Positions 1-11,666 of a stretch of 64,000 bases of DNA are shown in pieces. This stretch comes from Adineta steineri (taxonomy: Eukaryota > Rotifera > Eurotatoria > Adinetida > Adinetidae): contig CAJNOI010000172.1 of the NCBI GenBank assembly GCA_905250115.1, positions 19,573 to 83,572 of the forward strand, read 5' to 3'. The notes beneath the pieces were generated by a model, which was given only the letters and a program-made list of their open reading frames with translations, had not been told where the DNA came from and did no database searches. Every line of letters starts with the position of its first letter. Within the stretch, counting starts at the first letter, position 1. Made by a program: the position numbers and the translations under genes.

Positions 1-156
1 AGTGGTCTTGAAACAGATCCTGGTAGACTCACCTGTGGAATTATGCAACTGATCAACAATTCGATCCAGTATAAAAGTTATCGGTTTCTTGTTTCGAGCA
101 AGCGTGATATCGAGAATAGTGTTCAGTATTCAGAATTAAAGCTATTCGGATACTGA
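1..156 (+). CDS. 3' end of a gene with a discoidin-like C-terminus (partial)
   Basis: The first 156 bases are open in frame 1 and end at TGA (154-156), giving about 51 residues ending in SELKLFGY. The pattern, an aromatic-rich strand then 'NSVQYSELKLFGY', resembles the last strands of galactose-binding/discoidin-like folds, where a hydrophobic strand ending in an E-L-x-L-F/Y-G motif closes the beta sandwich. The upstream part lies outside the window, so domain order, start and introns cannot be seen. The fold assignment rests on this short tail only and is an inference; an unrelated beta-rich C-terminus is possible. Confidence 0.4.
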   Translation, partial: SGLETDPGRLTCGIMQLINNSIQYKSYRFLVSSKRDIENSVQYSELKLFGY

Positions 157-549
157 ACTTTGGCACTGTCATGACCTTCAGCTATGATACATCTTCTACT
201 TTCATTTATTCTCTTAAGTTATATATATATTCTTGATTCATCTTTATCTGCTTTGAGCTTTGTATGCTTATTTATTCGACTTTCTTTTTCTGTTCATTCA
301 TTTTCATTTCAAATAAATTGATAATCTTTACAGGCTTAATTTCATTTTATAAATTTATATAAAAAACTAAACTAAAGATCTTATCGTAATAGAACTATTA
401 TATTGTACCTCCTATACTGAAATTCATAGTCGTGCTTTTTGTAAATAAAGTGTTGGCTTTCATTCATATTTTATGACTAAAAATGGAAAAGGTTTTTATC
501 AATAAGCAAAAAAGTTAACTATGTTGGAATCACATGATTACTTTTAAGG

Positions 550-594
550 AGTAGAGTGGGTGTGGGTGTAAATTGATGAGTGGATGAGTGAGGG
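550..594. repeat. G-rich telomere-like tract
   Basis: Contains GTGGGTGTGGGTGT followed by degenerate GTGGATGAGTGAGGG. It is a one-armed member of the hairpin repeat family scattered through the window; no C-rich partner arm follows. Confidence 0.5.
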
Positions 595-1614
595 AATATG
601 GCTTATAGTTTGTGGTGAGTGCAATATTTATATCTAAAACCACATGTACATTCAAAATTCTACTATATCGTGTTTATCTTTGATTCGATTTAAAAATATT
701 TTTCTACTAATTTAATTTGATAGTTTTTCAAGTATCATTCAGCGTAAAATTGAACAAATAATTAGTTTATGTCCGAAGTGATAGTGTATTTTCAACATAT
801 ATTGTAAAAATATCAAAAAAATAATCGTCTAAGAATTTGCCTGAATCTCGTTGTTTGCTTATACATGATGCTAGTAGATTTATTCATTTATTAATATTAT
901 ATTATTTACCTTAAATCAAAATCTAACATATTATTGATAAGATGTTTTTTTTTGTTTCAAATTAATGTAGTAATTGAATTATGGGAGTGGTAAATACCTA
1001 CGATATATAATTATGTACGTAGATAATATTTACCCTTAAGCTCTGTCTCATTGTGGAATAAAATGTAATAAGAAATGTTATGTTTTTCAGATCATATTTC
1101 CATTTCTTTACTTGTAATTGACATGTTGTTCAGAGACAGAGAGAGAATAACTCTTAACCAAAAGAAATAAGATAAAATAGTAAATTTAAAGAAACCCATT
1201 AAACATTGCTGTCTGGTTTATTAATTTAAGAACACTGTCGACATATTGCTTCTTTCATATGAATACATAGATATAAAAGATTGATCCAATCGATAATTTA
1301 GTCTTTTTTTTCATTTTATATTTGTTCACAAAAGAAAGTGATATGCGGCAGAGAATACAAAGATAAATGTATACCATCACTGTTATTTGTAATAAAGTTA
1401 CATTTTTTAATGAATACATTGAAAAATTAGAGAAGTAAACATATAAAATATTTCCATAGTTTGTCATCACACATTACAAACAACCTATTGCTTTTAGTTA
1501 TACTCTTAATTTTAATAAATTATAAATTTAAATAATTTGAGTCAGTTATAAAACTGTTTCTGCTACATTTTTAGACTAACTTATGCATACTGAGGATTTT
1601 TATGTTAATAGTCT

Positions 1615-1880
1615 GAAAGAAAAGAGATGATTCATCAAATCTAGAGTACTCTTTTCCTTTTTTCTTGTAAAACTTTGTAATGGATATGACCAGATCATTT
1701 CACAGTTCACTATCAAAATATATTTTTCATTATTTCGGAGAAATAATTAATTTTCTTTGATTTTGTATTGTATGCAGATATACGAAGAAATCTCCGATAT
1801 TTAAATCAATAGTATCAGTTTTCTTCTTTTATCGTCTCTAGGCATCTTCATTTACCGGTATTTACACATTTTTGTTATCC
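1615..1880 (+). repeat. Dispersed repeat, copy A (inverted copy at 54597-54830)
   Basis: Segments such as a TAATGGATATGACCAGATCATTT-like stretch, the TACGAAGAAATCTCCGATATT block and the TTACCGGTATTTACACA block recur in reverse complement and in the same order near 54600-54830. About 230-260 bp are shared with point differences and small indels, so this is a dispersed, probably mobile, sequence of unknown class. Confidence 0.65.
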
Positions 1881-2158
1881 TATATCAAATTCAACGTTCA
1901 GTATACTAAAAGTAACAGGAAACTTTTGTTATAATTATTGTTATACCTGTAATGAATATTTACTTATTCATTTCTTTTATTTTTTTTTGTAATAATCAAT
2001 TTTGAACATATAATTAAAACTGTTACTTAATATGTTTGTTAAATAACAAAGAAACGGTAAAAGACAGAAAGATTAGTTATTAGTATAGCATTTGTGTTTT
2101 CTGTATATCCGAGTACATCACAATATTCTATTGTTCATTTTGAAATCAGACTGAGACA

Positions 2159-4535
2159 ATGGTCGATATTACCAAACGAATTTTTTGGCATTTTACACTT
2201 AAAGACTTATTAACTATTTTATGTTCAGCTGCTATACCCATAGCTCTGGCTATCTATACTTCAATTGGGCATCAGCAACAAAAAAAAGAAGCTGAAAAAA
2301 CAAGACAGTTTGATCTGGAACAAGCTGAAAAATTAAGACAACGAGCACTTTATGATGAGTTCTTAAATAATATCTATAAATTGGATAAAGATGGTTATCT
2401 CAATGACACAAAAAATCCGTGGGCATTTGCCAATGCATATTATCGTGCTGCTCATCGTCAATGGGATACAGTACGTAAAGGAGATGTTTTACAATTTCTG
2501 AAAGAACAACAATTAATTGGTAGAAATAATTGTACAAATGGATGTAAAACAACAAATTTAGATGATATAATTCGTTTGAATGAATTAAATTTTGATAATG
2601 TGCATCTAGCAAGTCAAACAGGTGTATTAAATAAGTTGAATTTACAATGTGTTTCATTTGATCATGTATCAATGACAAATGCTGAGTTTTCATCTGTTAG
2701 TTTAAATGGTGTGTCATTTGATGGAGGGCGATTGGATAGCGTGAAATTTGATGGTTCATCTTTACTTTGCGCTAGTTTTAATGGTGTAAATCTGTCAGGA
2801 GTAGATTTTAGAAACTCAGATCTGACAGGTGCAAAGTTTTTAAACAGTGATTTATCGAATGTTAAATTAACAGAAGATCAAAGAAAACAGGCATCATTTC
2901 ATAATGTGACTATGCCAAATGGAGAGAAGAGTGAAATTGAATCGTCAACAACAACAACAACAAAAGAACCTATAACACAAACGACAGCAATAAAAAAAAC
3001 AGAAATGTCGACAACAACATTATCATCATCATCATCATCATCGTCTACAACATTGATAACAAAGCCATCAACAACAACAGCAACATCCTCAATGACTTCA
3101 CCAATAACGTCAACAACTACAATAACAACAACAGCATCCTCAGCAACTTCATCAACAACGTCGTCATCATCAACAACATCATCGTCAACAACAACAATAA
3201 CATCGTCAACAACAACAACAACAACAACAACATCAATCGGTCAGTAATATACCACACAAATCATAGTACCCTTTTTAGTTGCCAATCGATCAATTCTTCT
3301 TTAGTTTGAGAAACTATATTCTAGGAAATTCCCGTTTGTTATTTGCTTAAAATGAGGGCGTAGGTGTATTGTGTGTGTGATACCTATACCCATACCCACA
3401 CCCTCAAGATTTGAGCTGAACTGTTGCAGATTAAATAGAATAGGACGATAATATACTGTTTTAATGATAAAAACTATAATCCAATTTTTTTTCTTGTTTA
3501 ACAGCTTGTAATAGTACATTTCGTAATCAAACTACTTACTCAGTTGGTTTAATGCCAAATGCAGTAGCTTTAGTCGATGTGAACGGCGATAACAAACCCG
3601 ATATTGTCGTCGCAAACCATAAGTCAAACACTACCGGTGTTCTTCTTAACATCGGCAACGGTACTTTTTTTCCTCAAGTTTCTTACTCAGTTGGTAAATT
3701 TCCATCGTCAGTAGCAGTAGTTGATGTAAATAGCGACAATAAATCCGATATTGTCACTGCAGATTGGAATTCAAACACCGTCAGTGTTCTTCTCAACATA
3801 AACAATGGCACTTTTTCTCCTCAAACTAATTACCCAGTTGGTAACATGCGACGGTCAGGAACAGTGGTCGATCTGAACAGCGACAATCAACCTGATATCG
3901 TCGTTGCAAATCAAGGTGCAGTCTTCATCAGTGTTCTTCTCAACATCGGCAACGGCACTTTTTCTACTCAAACTAATTATGTAGTTGGTTCTGCAACGTA
4001 TGCAGTAGCTGTAGCCGATGTGAACGGCGACAACAAACCCGATATTGTTACGGCACATGGGGCTTCAAATATCGTCAGTGTTCTTCTCAACAAAGGCAAT
4101 GGCACTTTTTCTTTAACTGGTTACGTAGTTGGTGTAGCTCCAATGTCCGTAACAGTAGGCGACCTAAACAACGACAACAAACCCGATATTGTCAGTGCAA
4201 GTTCGGCTTCAAACACCGTCAGTGTTCTTCTCAACACAGGCAACGGCACTTTTCCTCTTCAAGTTACTTACTCAGTTGGTGCATATCCATATGCAGTAGC
4301 AGTAGCTAATGTAAATAGTGACAATGAACCCGATATTGTCACTGCAAATATGAATGCAAATACCATCACTGTTCTTCTCAACAAAGGCAACGGCACTTTT
4401 TTCCCTCAAACTACTTACACAGTTGGTGCTGCTCCACTTTCCGTAGCAGTAGCCGATGTGAACAGTGATAATAAACCTGATATAATCATTGCAAATTCTG
4501 GTTCGCACACCATCAGTGTTCTTTTACAATGTTAA
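2159..4535 (+). CDS. Membrane-anchored pentapeptide-repeat / FG-GAP (VCBS) repeat protein
   Basis: Two exons, 2159-3239 and 3505-4535, joined in phase 1 across a 265-bp GT(CAGT)..TTTAACAG intron; 703 aa. Residues about 15-35 form a membrane helix, followed by a charged coiled segment. Residues about 140-245 carry pentapeptide-like repeats (for example NLSGVDFRNSDLTGAKF), and about 260-360 form a Thr/Ser low-complexity linker. Exon 2 encodes seven repeats of about 48 residues with the calcium-type loop DVNGDNKPDIV and the GNGTF turn. FG-GAP/VCBS repeats usually build secreted or surface beta-propellers. The splice is supported because exon 2 opens exactly inside the first repeat (TFRNQTTYSVG). 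Without splicing the first frame stops at 3247. Both repeat types are common in bacteria, so bacterial ancestry is possible but not shown. Substrate unknown. Confidence 0.82.
3240..3504 (+). other. Intron of the pentapeptide/FG-GAP gene carrying a hairpin repeat
   Basis: Donor GTCAGT at 3240 and acceptor TTTAACAG ending at 3504; joins codons g|ct in frame. Contains a hairpin repeat at about 3353-3409. Confidence 0.7.
3353..3409. repeat. Telomere-like hairpin repeat
   Basis: G-arm TGAGGGCGTAGGTGTATTG is followed by C-arm ATACCCACACCCTCAAG. It is intronic. Confidence 0.7.
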
Positions 4536-5551
4536 AATTTATTTCTTCATCATACTCAACACCCTTATTGACATTTTGGCACTCTAGCAGAGAACATTAT
4601 TCTACGATTAACTACTTGACAATATGGAATGAATGACGATGTTCATTCGATACCAAAACTTTTCCATTATCAATCTTTTACTCAAACTCATTCATGCTTT
4701 TGCTTTCAGCTTCTTGTACTGTTTTTTTTGCATGAATCAATGTACAGCAAACTGATCCTATGTTTTGACGAAGAGTAGTCTGGGACATGAGTGAGGACGT
4801 GATTAGATGTGGGTATGAAGAGTCACATTGGTATCTACACCCACAGTCACGTTCACCCTTCGCACGCTTAGCAGTAGTGGAAACTGATGAGAAGTACCAA
4901 CTATTAGCCATCAAGTAATTAGTTTGCAAATTTTATCTCCTTTACAATTGCTTTTCATTATATATCATTTATCACTAATAAATAAATTCAATTAAACACT
5001 TCATTTTGTATACATTGCTCATACAGAAAATAGTCTTGAGTCTCCTTAAGAAAGATACACTCACACCCATACCCTCAAGAATCAATGAAAAAAGAATTTT
5101 TTTAAAATTATATCCAGTTGATACGTTAATGAAATACAATCTCAAATAGAACTTGTTCATTCAATCAATTTGATTTTTACATATTATTCCAAAAAAAAAT
5201 GAATATAAGTAGTTTTTCATGAAAACTAAATACAATCGGTATTTATGATCAATTTCATTTTAATATTGCTCTAAGTTTAAACAATATTAGTGAGATTTTA
5301 TCCGAGTAATGCCAATATTTACAAACTATTATCAATCAAATGTTGTATTTATTTCTTCTTGTCTTCACCCTTTATGGTCTTATTTTTATTCGACAAGAGA
5401 AATCTCTAGATATTGAACAACAAGCATTGATGATGATCAAGAAGTGACTGATCATAATGTTATTATTAAGATTTTGATGAATATTTCATACACCCACAAT
5501 TTAATCATAGACAAAAGCTTTTACAACATCAAATAGAATAGTGAAAAATGT
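4536..5551. repeat. Intergenic region with two hairpin repeats
   Basis: Hairpin-family members at about 4790-4860 (GTGAGGACG ... GTTCACCC) and 5034-5081 (CTTGAGTC ... CACACCCATACCCTCAAG). Otherwise AT-rich; no gene recognised. Confidence 0.55.
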
Positions 5552-6565
5552 CTACACTATGATGTTTGTGGTTCTTTGTTTCTGTAATATTGGGCCCGTA
5601 GCAGTATTCGTTTGTTGACGCTGTGTTTTATTGAAACACTTCAAGATGACACGTTTGATTTCTTGACGAAATGGTTTGGATACGGCGACGTACAAGTAGA
5701 AAGTAAGGCAATAATTTAGATAGAATAAGAAAATGAGTGAGATAAAAGACATGAAACCTTCGATTTGGATGCGATCTTGGCTCTTATTGGGCACATAATT
5801 TGCTAATACGGTGTATAGCTGATTGATTGGAAATAGAATGGTAAGAAAGAAGCCGACAAAAACTTCAGCTAAGACAAGTTTGACCAATTTCACATCTCGC
5901 TTGGATAAAACATGCTGTGGCACATTGTTAGTCCCTGCAATAGGGTGAACACGAGAACGAACCGTTTTCAAGTTCTTCAGAATAAGAATGCCGAAAATAA
6001 GTGTAAGAATTGGTAGAATCAATCCAAAAACACAGATTACATAGATACCAAAAAAGAGACCATACACTCCATAAGTACCACCACATCGATTGTTGTCGGT
6101 ACTCAGAAAGAAAAGCATATGCATTGACATGAGCATCCAAAAAATAATAGCACCTCCGATCATCTTCAATGCTATTTTCGGTTTGCTGAATTCACGAACA
6201 GTGGATTTACTTGAACTCAATGCAAAACGATCGATACATCCAAATAAAACCATAGTTTTGTAGAGAACCGACGTAACTTGTAAGATAAAACCTCGAATAC
6301 GACAAAGTGCGACCGACTTGGTGAATGGATCTGGTGGTTGATAGATAGCATACGTATTACTGATGAGTGCCCAATTGATGCCTATGATACTGAAAACGGC
6401 GGCAGCAAGCAGATACAATGAACAAGAACTACGTCGATTATGTTTTTGAGAAAAGACAGCAATGACAGCCAGATTACCGATGTTACCCAGTACCAATATA
6501 AAAGGATATGCATAGCGAATAGTAACTTGTTGTACAGTAGTGAGAGAAGCAGCAATAGAAGACAT
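5552..6565 (-). CDS. Rhodopsin-family GPCR (FMRFamide-receptor-like)
   Basis: Single exon, 337 aa from the ATG at 6565. The frame stays open upstream to 6730, but the only extra start there is non-ATG. Seven hydrophobic segments are visible. TM1 has the GN pair (LGNIGNLAV). The Cys before TM3 (ALCRIRG) can pair with a Cys in loop 2 (NNRCGG). TM3 ends IDRF instead of DRY, and TM7 has NYCLTFYLYV in place of NPxxY, followed by KPFRQEI. Such DRF-type receptors are expanded in rotifers. The ligand is unknown; a peptide is a guess. The C-tail is short and polar. Confidence 0.85.
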   Translation of the reverse strand: MSSIAASLTTVQQVTIRYAYPFILVLGNIGNLAVIAVFSQKHNRRSSCSLYLLAAAVFSIIGINWALISNTYAIYQPPDPFTKSVALCRIRGFILQVTSVLYKTMVLFGCIDRFALSSSKSTVREFSKPKIALKMIGGAIIFWMLMSMHMLFFLSTDNNRCGGTYGVYGLFFGIYVICVFGLILPILTLIFGILILKNLKTVRSRVHPIAGTNNVPQHVLSKRDVKLVKLVLAEVFVGFFLTILFPINQLYTVLANYVPNKSQDRIQIEGFMSFISLIFLFYLNYCLTFYLYVAVSKPFRQEIKRVILKCFNKTQRQQTNTATGPILQKQRTTNIIV

Positions 6566-7682
6566 AATATAGAACAAATATATGTTGTCGTCAATAGGAA
6601 TCAGAGAGATATGAAATGAGATAAATGCTAAAATAAAATAAAATGAATGAATTAACGAATCACTTAGTAACGTAAAAAATGTGTTTTTGAGATAGATGAT
6701 TTCTACAAACCTTGCAACGCTCGTTCTCAAACGTCGATATACTTTACCTTACGAGAACATCTTTTTATTATTTTTTTTTGAAACTTCTGTGGCGTTTGTT
6801 TTTTCCATATGAAATTTCAATTTATTTTCAAATTGGTTGTCGATACTCCTATGAAGTGTCACTCCAGATACTTCAAGAAATATGTATCAAACAGTCACAA
6901 CATATATAGTGACCGAATCAGAAAAAAAACATAAATAATGAGGACATTTCCTTGAACAACATCAAAAGAAGAGAAAGAAAAGATATAGAGATGGATGATA
7001 CTGTAATATGAAGCTATAGAAGAGCTTCTAAAAAGTTATATAAATAAATCAACAGGCGTTCGCCGGATACTTAAACAAAATGTTTAATCTAAAATTAGTA
7101 AGCAAATAATTATCGTGCTGACCTCTATGATTTCTTCTTTTGTTGTGCAAGAAAATATTCAGTTGTTCTTTAGTTTCATTATCTAGAGAATGTAATCATA
7201 TATATTCAATTTTTTCATGAATTTATTAGTTGTTAGAAAGAATTTTGAGTTCATAATAAGTATAACAAAAATGAGTAGCGTCGCAATACGAATTCGAGTA
7301 CAAATAAGACTTTTCAAAACCATACAAGTACTCAATTTACAAAAGCAACATATAAACTTGAACTCAACTATAATTAATAATTTGGATATAGTTGGCATAT
7401 ATGTCTAATAATTACATATAAGAGAAACTTTACCTTAATTATAATTTATAATTGGCAAAAACGCAGAGGATCATATGAATTTTAATAGGTTTACATGTAT
7501 GTGACGTAGCCTAATTTTTTTACTAAAAAAACTAATCCCTATGCGTAACTATTTAATGAATGACCAAAAGTAATTATTCAAATGAGATAAGTCTTTGATT
7601 CATCTAAAAAATGTTAATAATTTATTTGTTCGAACATATTAAAAATCTTAGAATAGAAGAAGAAGCATAAAAATATTTTGTT
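6566..7682. other. Intergenic region
   Basis: AT-rich; probably 5' flank of the GPCR and 3' flank of the alpha-galactosidase gene (convergent with nothing). Short frames here show no family resemblance. I see no repeats of note. Confidence 0.5.
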
Positions 7683-9628
7683 CTATTTCGTTGGAATAAT
7701 ATTTAGCATCATAGCTCCATGAGAAACTATATCTGGTGATGTATAATTGCCTGTAAATATTCCAAGATTTTGATGCGTCCATAAATCTCGAACAGTTGCT
7801 GAATTATTAACAGGAAAACCAATATCACTCCATTTAACAGTAATACGTTCATTGTTACTATCACCTCGATTGAATAAAACTACAGCTTGTGAACCGTCTG
7901 AAAGTGGACCAGCCCATATTTCAAGTTCTAATGGAACTGTTAAACATTGATTACTCGATTCACTTTTTATTGTTCCATCTGTTGAATTCCATATCCATTT
8001 TTGATTTTGTCGACCATTATATAAAAGTGCATACACATTTGGACCATACGAATTATGTACTTCCATACTAGTCAATTAAATTTTTTGTTTACTTCAGAAA
8101 ATATTATTTTCAACTTACCAATAACCAGTCATTTGTGAAACAATAGTCTGATTCGATGGATTAACTGTCCATTGTTGATTTTTACCTTGACATTGTGCTT
8201 GTGGATCACCAATTTGACAATCATTCAATACAGCATATGTTTCTCTTCTTGTACTACATTGAGCAATTGATAAACATCGTCCATTAAATACTGATCGAAA
8301 GCTACTATCTTGAGAATTATATACCCATTGACGACGTTTTGGATCAATGCTTGATAATGAACAGTTAGCAACAATAACTTCACTTGAAGCATTTAATGAT
8401 TGTGATGCTGCAAAAGCTACTTTTTTCCCTTGAATACCTAATGGATCTTGATTAACAGCAATAACTTCTGAATTAGACAAAATTGATAGACTTGTTGCGC
8501 TTAGATTTCGAATATCACATCCAATAATTAGAGGTGCTTTAGTTAAAGACCAAAGAGAAAAATGTGTCCTATATTCAATATCACTCATACCACCATTACC
8601 AATTTGAAGCACTAAATATAAATTAATAGAAATCGATCAGAAACAGTAAAAAGAATTATTTACTATCTGGATCACTCCAACCACCTGGTCCTGCTTGTTG
8701 AGCAAAATCATTATTCTAGAAAGAAATGAAAATCTAGTTCAATAAAAAATCTACAGTATAATCTGACCTGGTCAATATTAGCCATAATTGCAGGCCAATT
8801 ATCTTGACTGTCGTCTGCTGTTCGCCAACTATTTCCAACATCAGGTAACCAAAGATCATATTTTGTAACACCACCTTTTGTTACAATAGACGTAAGATAC
8901 TTTACGATAGAATATTAATATAGTTTGTATTCATACCACATAAAGAATAGAAAATAGGTCTTCCGGTAGCATTTAATGCATCACGCATAATTGCATATTC
9001 TACTGCAGGAGGAGTTCCATTGGTAAAACAACTATCAAGTTTTAGATAGTCTACACCCCAAAGAGCATACGTATTAGCATCTATTGTTTCATAACCCAGT
9101 GAACCAGGTCTACCATCACAAGTCATATTTCCTCTATCTAATATTTCGATAAATAGATAGAGAAGAAAATTTTAGTTTATATACCTGAATAGATACCAAA
9201 CTTGAGTTTTCTTGAATGAACATAATCAACAAGAGCTGGAATACCAGTTGGAAAAGTTTCTGGATCAGAGTGAATAATTCCTTCGGCGTCTCGGCTTCCT
9301 TGCCAACAACCATCCAAATTCACTATTAAAGATATTAAGAAAATAATTTGAAATAAAAAAAAAACAAACCATATTGATATCCAGCTGCAGCAAGACCTGT
9401 AGCTATGAGAGCATCTGCTGTTTGTCGAACTACAGTTTCATTGACACTACAGCGAAAACCATACCAACTATTCCATCCTTCAATAATAAATAAAATATCG
9501 AAATTATGTATAATCGTCTATTTCAATCAAAATATCTTACCCATTTGAGGTGTTCTACCAAGTCCATTGTTCAATTCATCAGAAAATCCGATGAAGAATA
9601 ACAAGTAAAAAAATATCGAAACTATCAT
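7683..9628 (-). CDS. Secreted GH27 alpha-galactosidase with inserted ricin-type lectin domain
   Basis: Eight exons: 9541-9628, 9370-9477, 9185-9322, 8937-9137, 8768-8874, 8664-8715, 8119-8611 and 7683-8067. All phases close, giving 523 aa. A signal peptide ([18 protein letters not shown]) precedes [16 protein letters not shown], the GH27 opening motif. The nucleophile motif is YLKLDSC, and the acid/base Asp lies in [21 protein letters not shown] closes the barrel. The C-terminal beta sandwich ([21 protein letters not shown]) is separated from the barrel by about 140 residues with QxW motifs ([22 protein letters not shown]), which is a ricin-type beta-trefoil. The enzyme would release terminal alpha-galactose from food or surface glycans outside the cell, with the lectin tethering it. 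Introns are 47-63 bp. It appears intact. Confidence 0.92.
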
Positions 9629-9769
9629 CGTCTCATGAAATTACAATGTATAAAGAAAATAACTTCACAAAAAGATGTTATCTTTTTTTTTTGTTCTTTT
9701 TGTTTTGATAAAACAGAATACAGCCTAGGTCATTATCTTTCGTTAGACATGTGTTGTTATATAAATGCA

Positions 9770-10821
9770 TCAATTTCGATGGTAGATTTTTTCTTTACTC
9801 TTATTTTTAAATTGAGAACGTACAAGTCGATAGATCATTTCAACAATTTCCATTAATGAAAGAAAATTAATCCGAATCCAGAGTCCTGTATTTCCGCCAA
9901 TATTCGAAATAACATCAACTACAGTAATCGTTGCTTGTTGTGAATAAATTTCTGTTCGTGTTGTTTCATAGGCAACTTCTAAAGAAATAAAACTAGATTG
10001 AATATCATTCATTAAGAATTCAGGTGGTGCTAAGAGTGATGTTCATTTAATTATAAAATCAGAAAATATACATTCTTGTGTACAATCAGGACAATAAGTA
10101 GTACAAATACTTTTTGTATTCATAATTTCTGTTGCTGCTTCAGCATAACATGGATTTTTAAAATCACAAAGTTGAATATGAATTGATGTGCATAAAGACG
10201 TAATTCAAGTAAACCATTGACTCCATTATCAGAATTATATTTTAACCCATTGATACCAACATTTTTTAATAGAGCATTGAATGTATAACAAAGATCATAG
10301 ACTGGTGATAAAAACCAAGTAAAATTAGCTGTTGTACATGTCATTCTATTGTAAACACAAGACATCATCATTGAATCAAGTGAATAAGAAAAATCATTTA
10401 AAGATTCATTTCGATTTATTTTATAAAGTAAAAAACCATGAATATATAATGATAATTCCATTGTAAAAGAATTTGTATTTGTTAAATTAAGCATATTTGT
10501 ATAATTTAAAAAAGGAATAATAAATCGATCATATCGTATTGGAGAATAATTACAAATAGTAACTGCTGGAAAAGCTTGAGGCCATTCAGTAACAAATGAT
10601 ACAGATGTTTGCGTTGGATATTGAAAATATAATGATATAATCCAAAATAAACGATTCTGAATACTATGACTACGAACAATACTTGGTATACCATGTGCTG
10701 ATGTATTTAAACTGAATTCTTTAAGAATTGAAACACTTCGTTGATGTTTTGATGTAGATTTCAATGCGTCACGATTTATTGGAAAAATAGTTGCTAGATG
10801 ATCGATTGTTTCCTTGGTCAT
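9770..10821 (-). pseudogene. Decayed DEG/ENaC (FaNaC-like) sodium channel
   Basis: The N-terminal part (10120-10821) has the HGIPSIVRSHS pre-TM1 motif, WPQAFPAVTICNYSP and CYTFNALL. The C-terminal part (9770-10012) has ISNIGGNTGLW and LSLMEIVEMIY. Several lesions are visible. TM1 is missing: the line jumps from RLFWIIS to FQYPTQTSV near 10625. The extracellular domain is cut short near 10175 with a frame change, after which NPCYAEAATEIM and CPDCTQEC are readable. A TGA (10043-10045) interrupts the next segment. The selectivity-filter G-x-S position reads R-I-N. A 50-bp GT..AG intron could remove the TGA but would also delete conserved sequence. An amiloride-type channel is not expected to form. 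The DEG/ENaC call is firm; loss of function is inferred. Confidence 0.8.
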
Positions 10822-11219
10822 ATTTTAACTGTTATATACAATGTAGATAATTAAATTCTAGATGAATAGTGTGTGTATTTTTTTATTTATTTCTAATCAT
10901 CAAGCTGAAAATTGTCATGGGAATGAACGCTTTCATTCTTGATTAAATAATAAATATAATGGAAAAAGAAAGAAAAGAAAAAGAACAGTTCATAGCAGAC
11001 GATTGAAATAATTTCTCTTTTAAGTGACTCATGTTTTTATTGATGATATTAATACAAACTTTGAAGAAGAACTTTGTCACTCACTTAAAATTTTAGTAAA
11101 CGGTTAGGAGATAAAGTATGTTAATGATTTAATCTTCCATTAAGAATGGATGTAAATCAAAAAGAAGAAAACTGATATTTTATTGAAAATGATACAGTTA
11201 TTTTATGCAAAATAGTTTA
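10822..11219. other. Intergenic region
   Basis: About 400 AT-rich bases between the channel relic and the small lectin gene. Nothing recognised. Confidence 0.5.
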
Positions 11220-11666
11220 TTAATTCATCACAGTCAGACATCGTTTCCATGGCTGTTTGATCTCTAGAATTCCACCGCTTATATTTCTCCAAATCCAATG
11301 TTGATTGTTTTCATCAGTACATGGTCTTAACTCGACAGTGTATGTTAAAAACGTCTTAGGATATACACCGAGACACTTTTCGTTGAGAGCAGTTATTTTT
11401 CCATCTTGAGGATTCAAACTCCACACTTGATAGAAATTTAAACCAGTCTCACATTCAGTGAGTGAAATAAACGATGATTGATTCGGATGAGTCGTAAGAC
11501 ATAGTTGTTTATGCACAGGGCGAATCGTATGATCGTCTCGGATGTATTGCCAATATTGAGTATCTGGTAAATTATGTAATTGGCAGAATCGAACGTTGAC
11601 GTTCAAAGTTTCTCCAAGGCTATTCGAGAACAGGCATAGTAAAAAAAGTATAAATAATCTCCACAT
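11220..11666 (-). CDS. Small secreted ricin-type lectin domain protein
   Basis: Single exon, 148 aa. A clear signal peptide (MWRLFILFLLCLFSNSLGE) is followed by a single beta-trefoil-like domain. It has the ricin QxW-type repeats: YQVWSLNPQDGKI and NQHWIWRNISGG, with LCLTTHP, KCLGVYP and RCLTVMN strands. The usual length for one trefoil is 120-140 residues, which fits. It likely binds a sugar outside the cell. It lies 2 kb from the alpha-galactosidase that also carries a ricin-type domain, so shared origin is possible though the two are divergent. Ligand unknown. Confidence 0.75.
   Translation of the reverse strand: MWRLFILFLLCLFSNSLGETLNVNVRFCQLHNLPDTQYWQYIRDDHTIRPVHKQLCLTTHPNQSSFISLTECETGLNFYQVWSLNPQDGKITALNEKCLGVYPKTFLTYTVELRPCTDENNQHWIWRNISGGILEIKQPWKRCLTVMN

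Larger units (their letters stand above)
157..2158. other. AT-rich intergenic region
   Basis: No gene recognised. It holds a G-rich telomere-like tract at about 550-594 and, at about 1615-1880, one copy of a dispersed repeat whose inverted copy lies near 54597-54830. Short open frames here lack coding character. Confidence 0.6.

Noticed and set aside
2400-2693. 97-codon minus-strand frame opposite the pentapeptide gene
   Set aside because: Shadow of the plus-strand coding exon; no independent motif.
6566-6730. 55-residue N-terminal extension of the first GPCR
   Set aside because: Needs a non-ATG start and adds a hydrophobic stretch before TM1; the ATG at 6565 gives a normal receptor N-terminus.
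10000-10070. 50-bp GT..AG intron rescuing the channel gene's TGA
   Set aside because: Possible, but it would remove residues (FSDFIIK, TSLLA) that look ancestral, and the other lesions remain.
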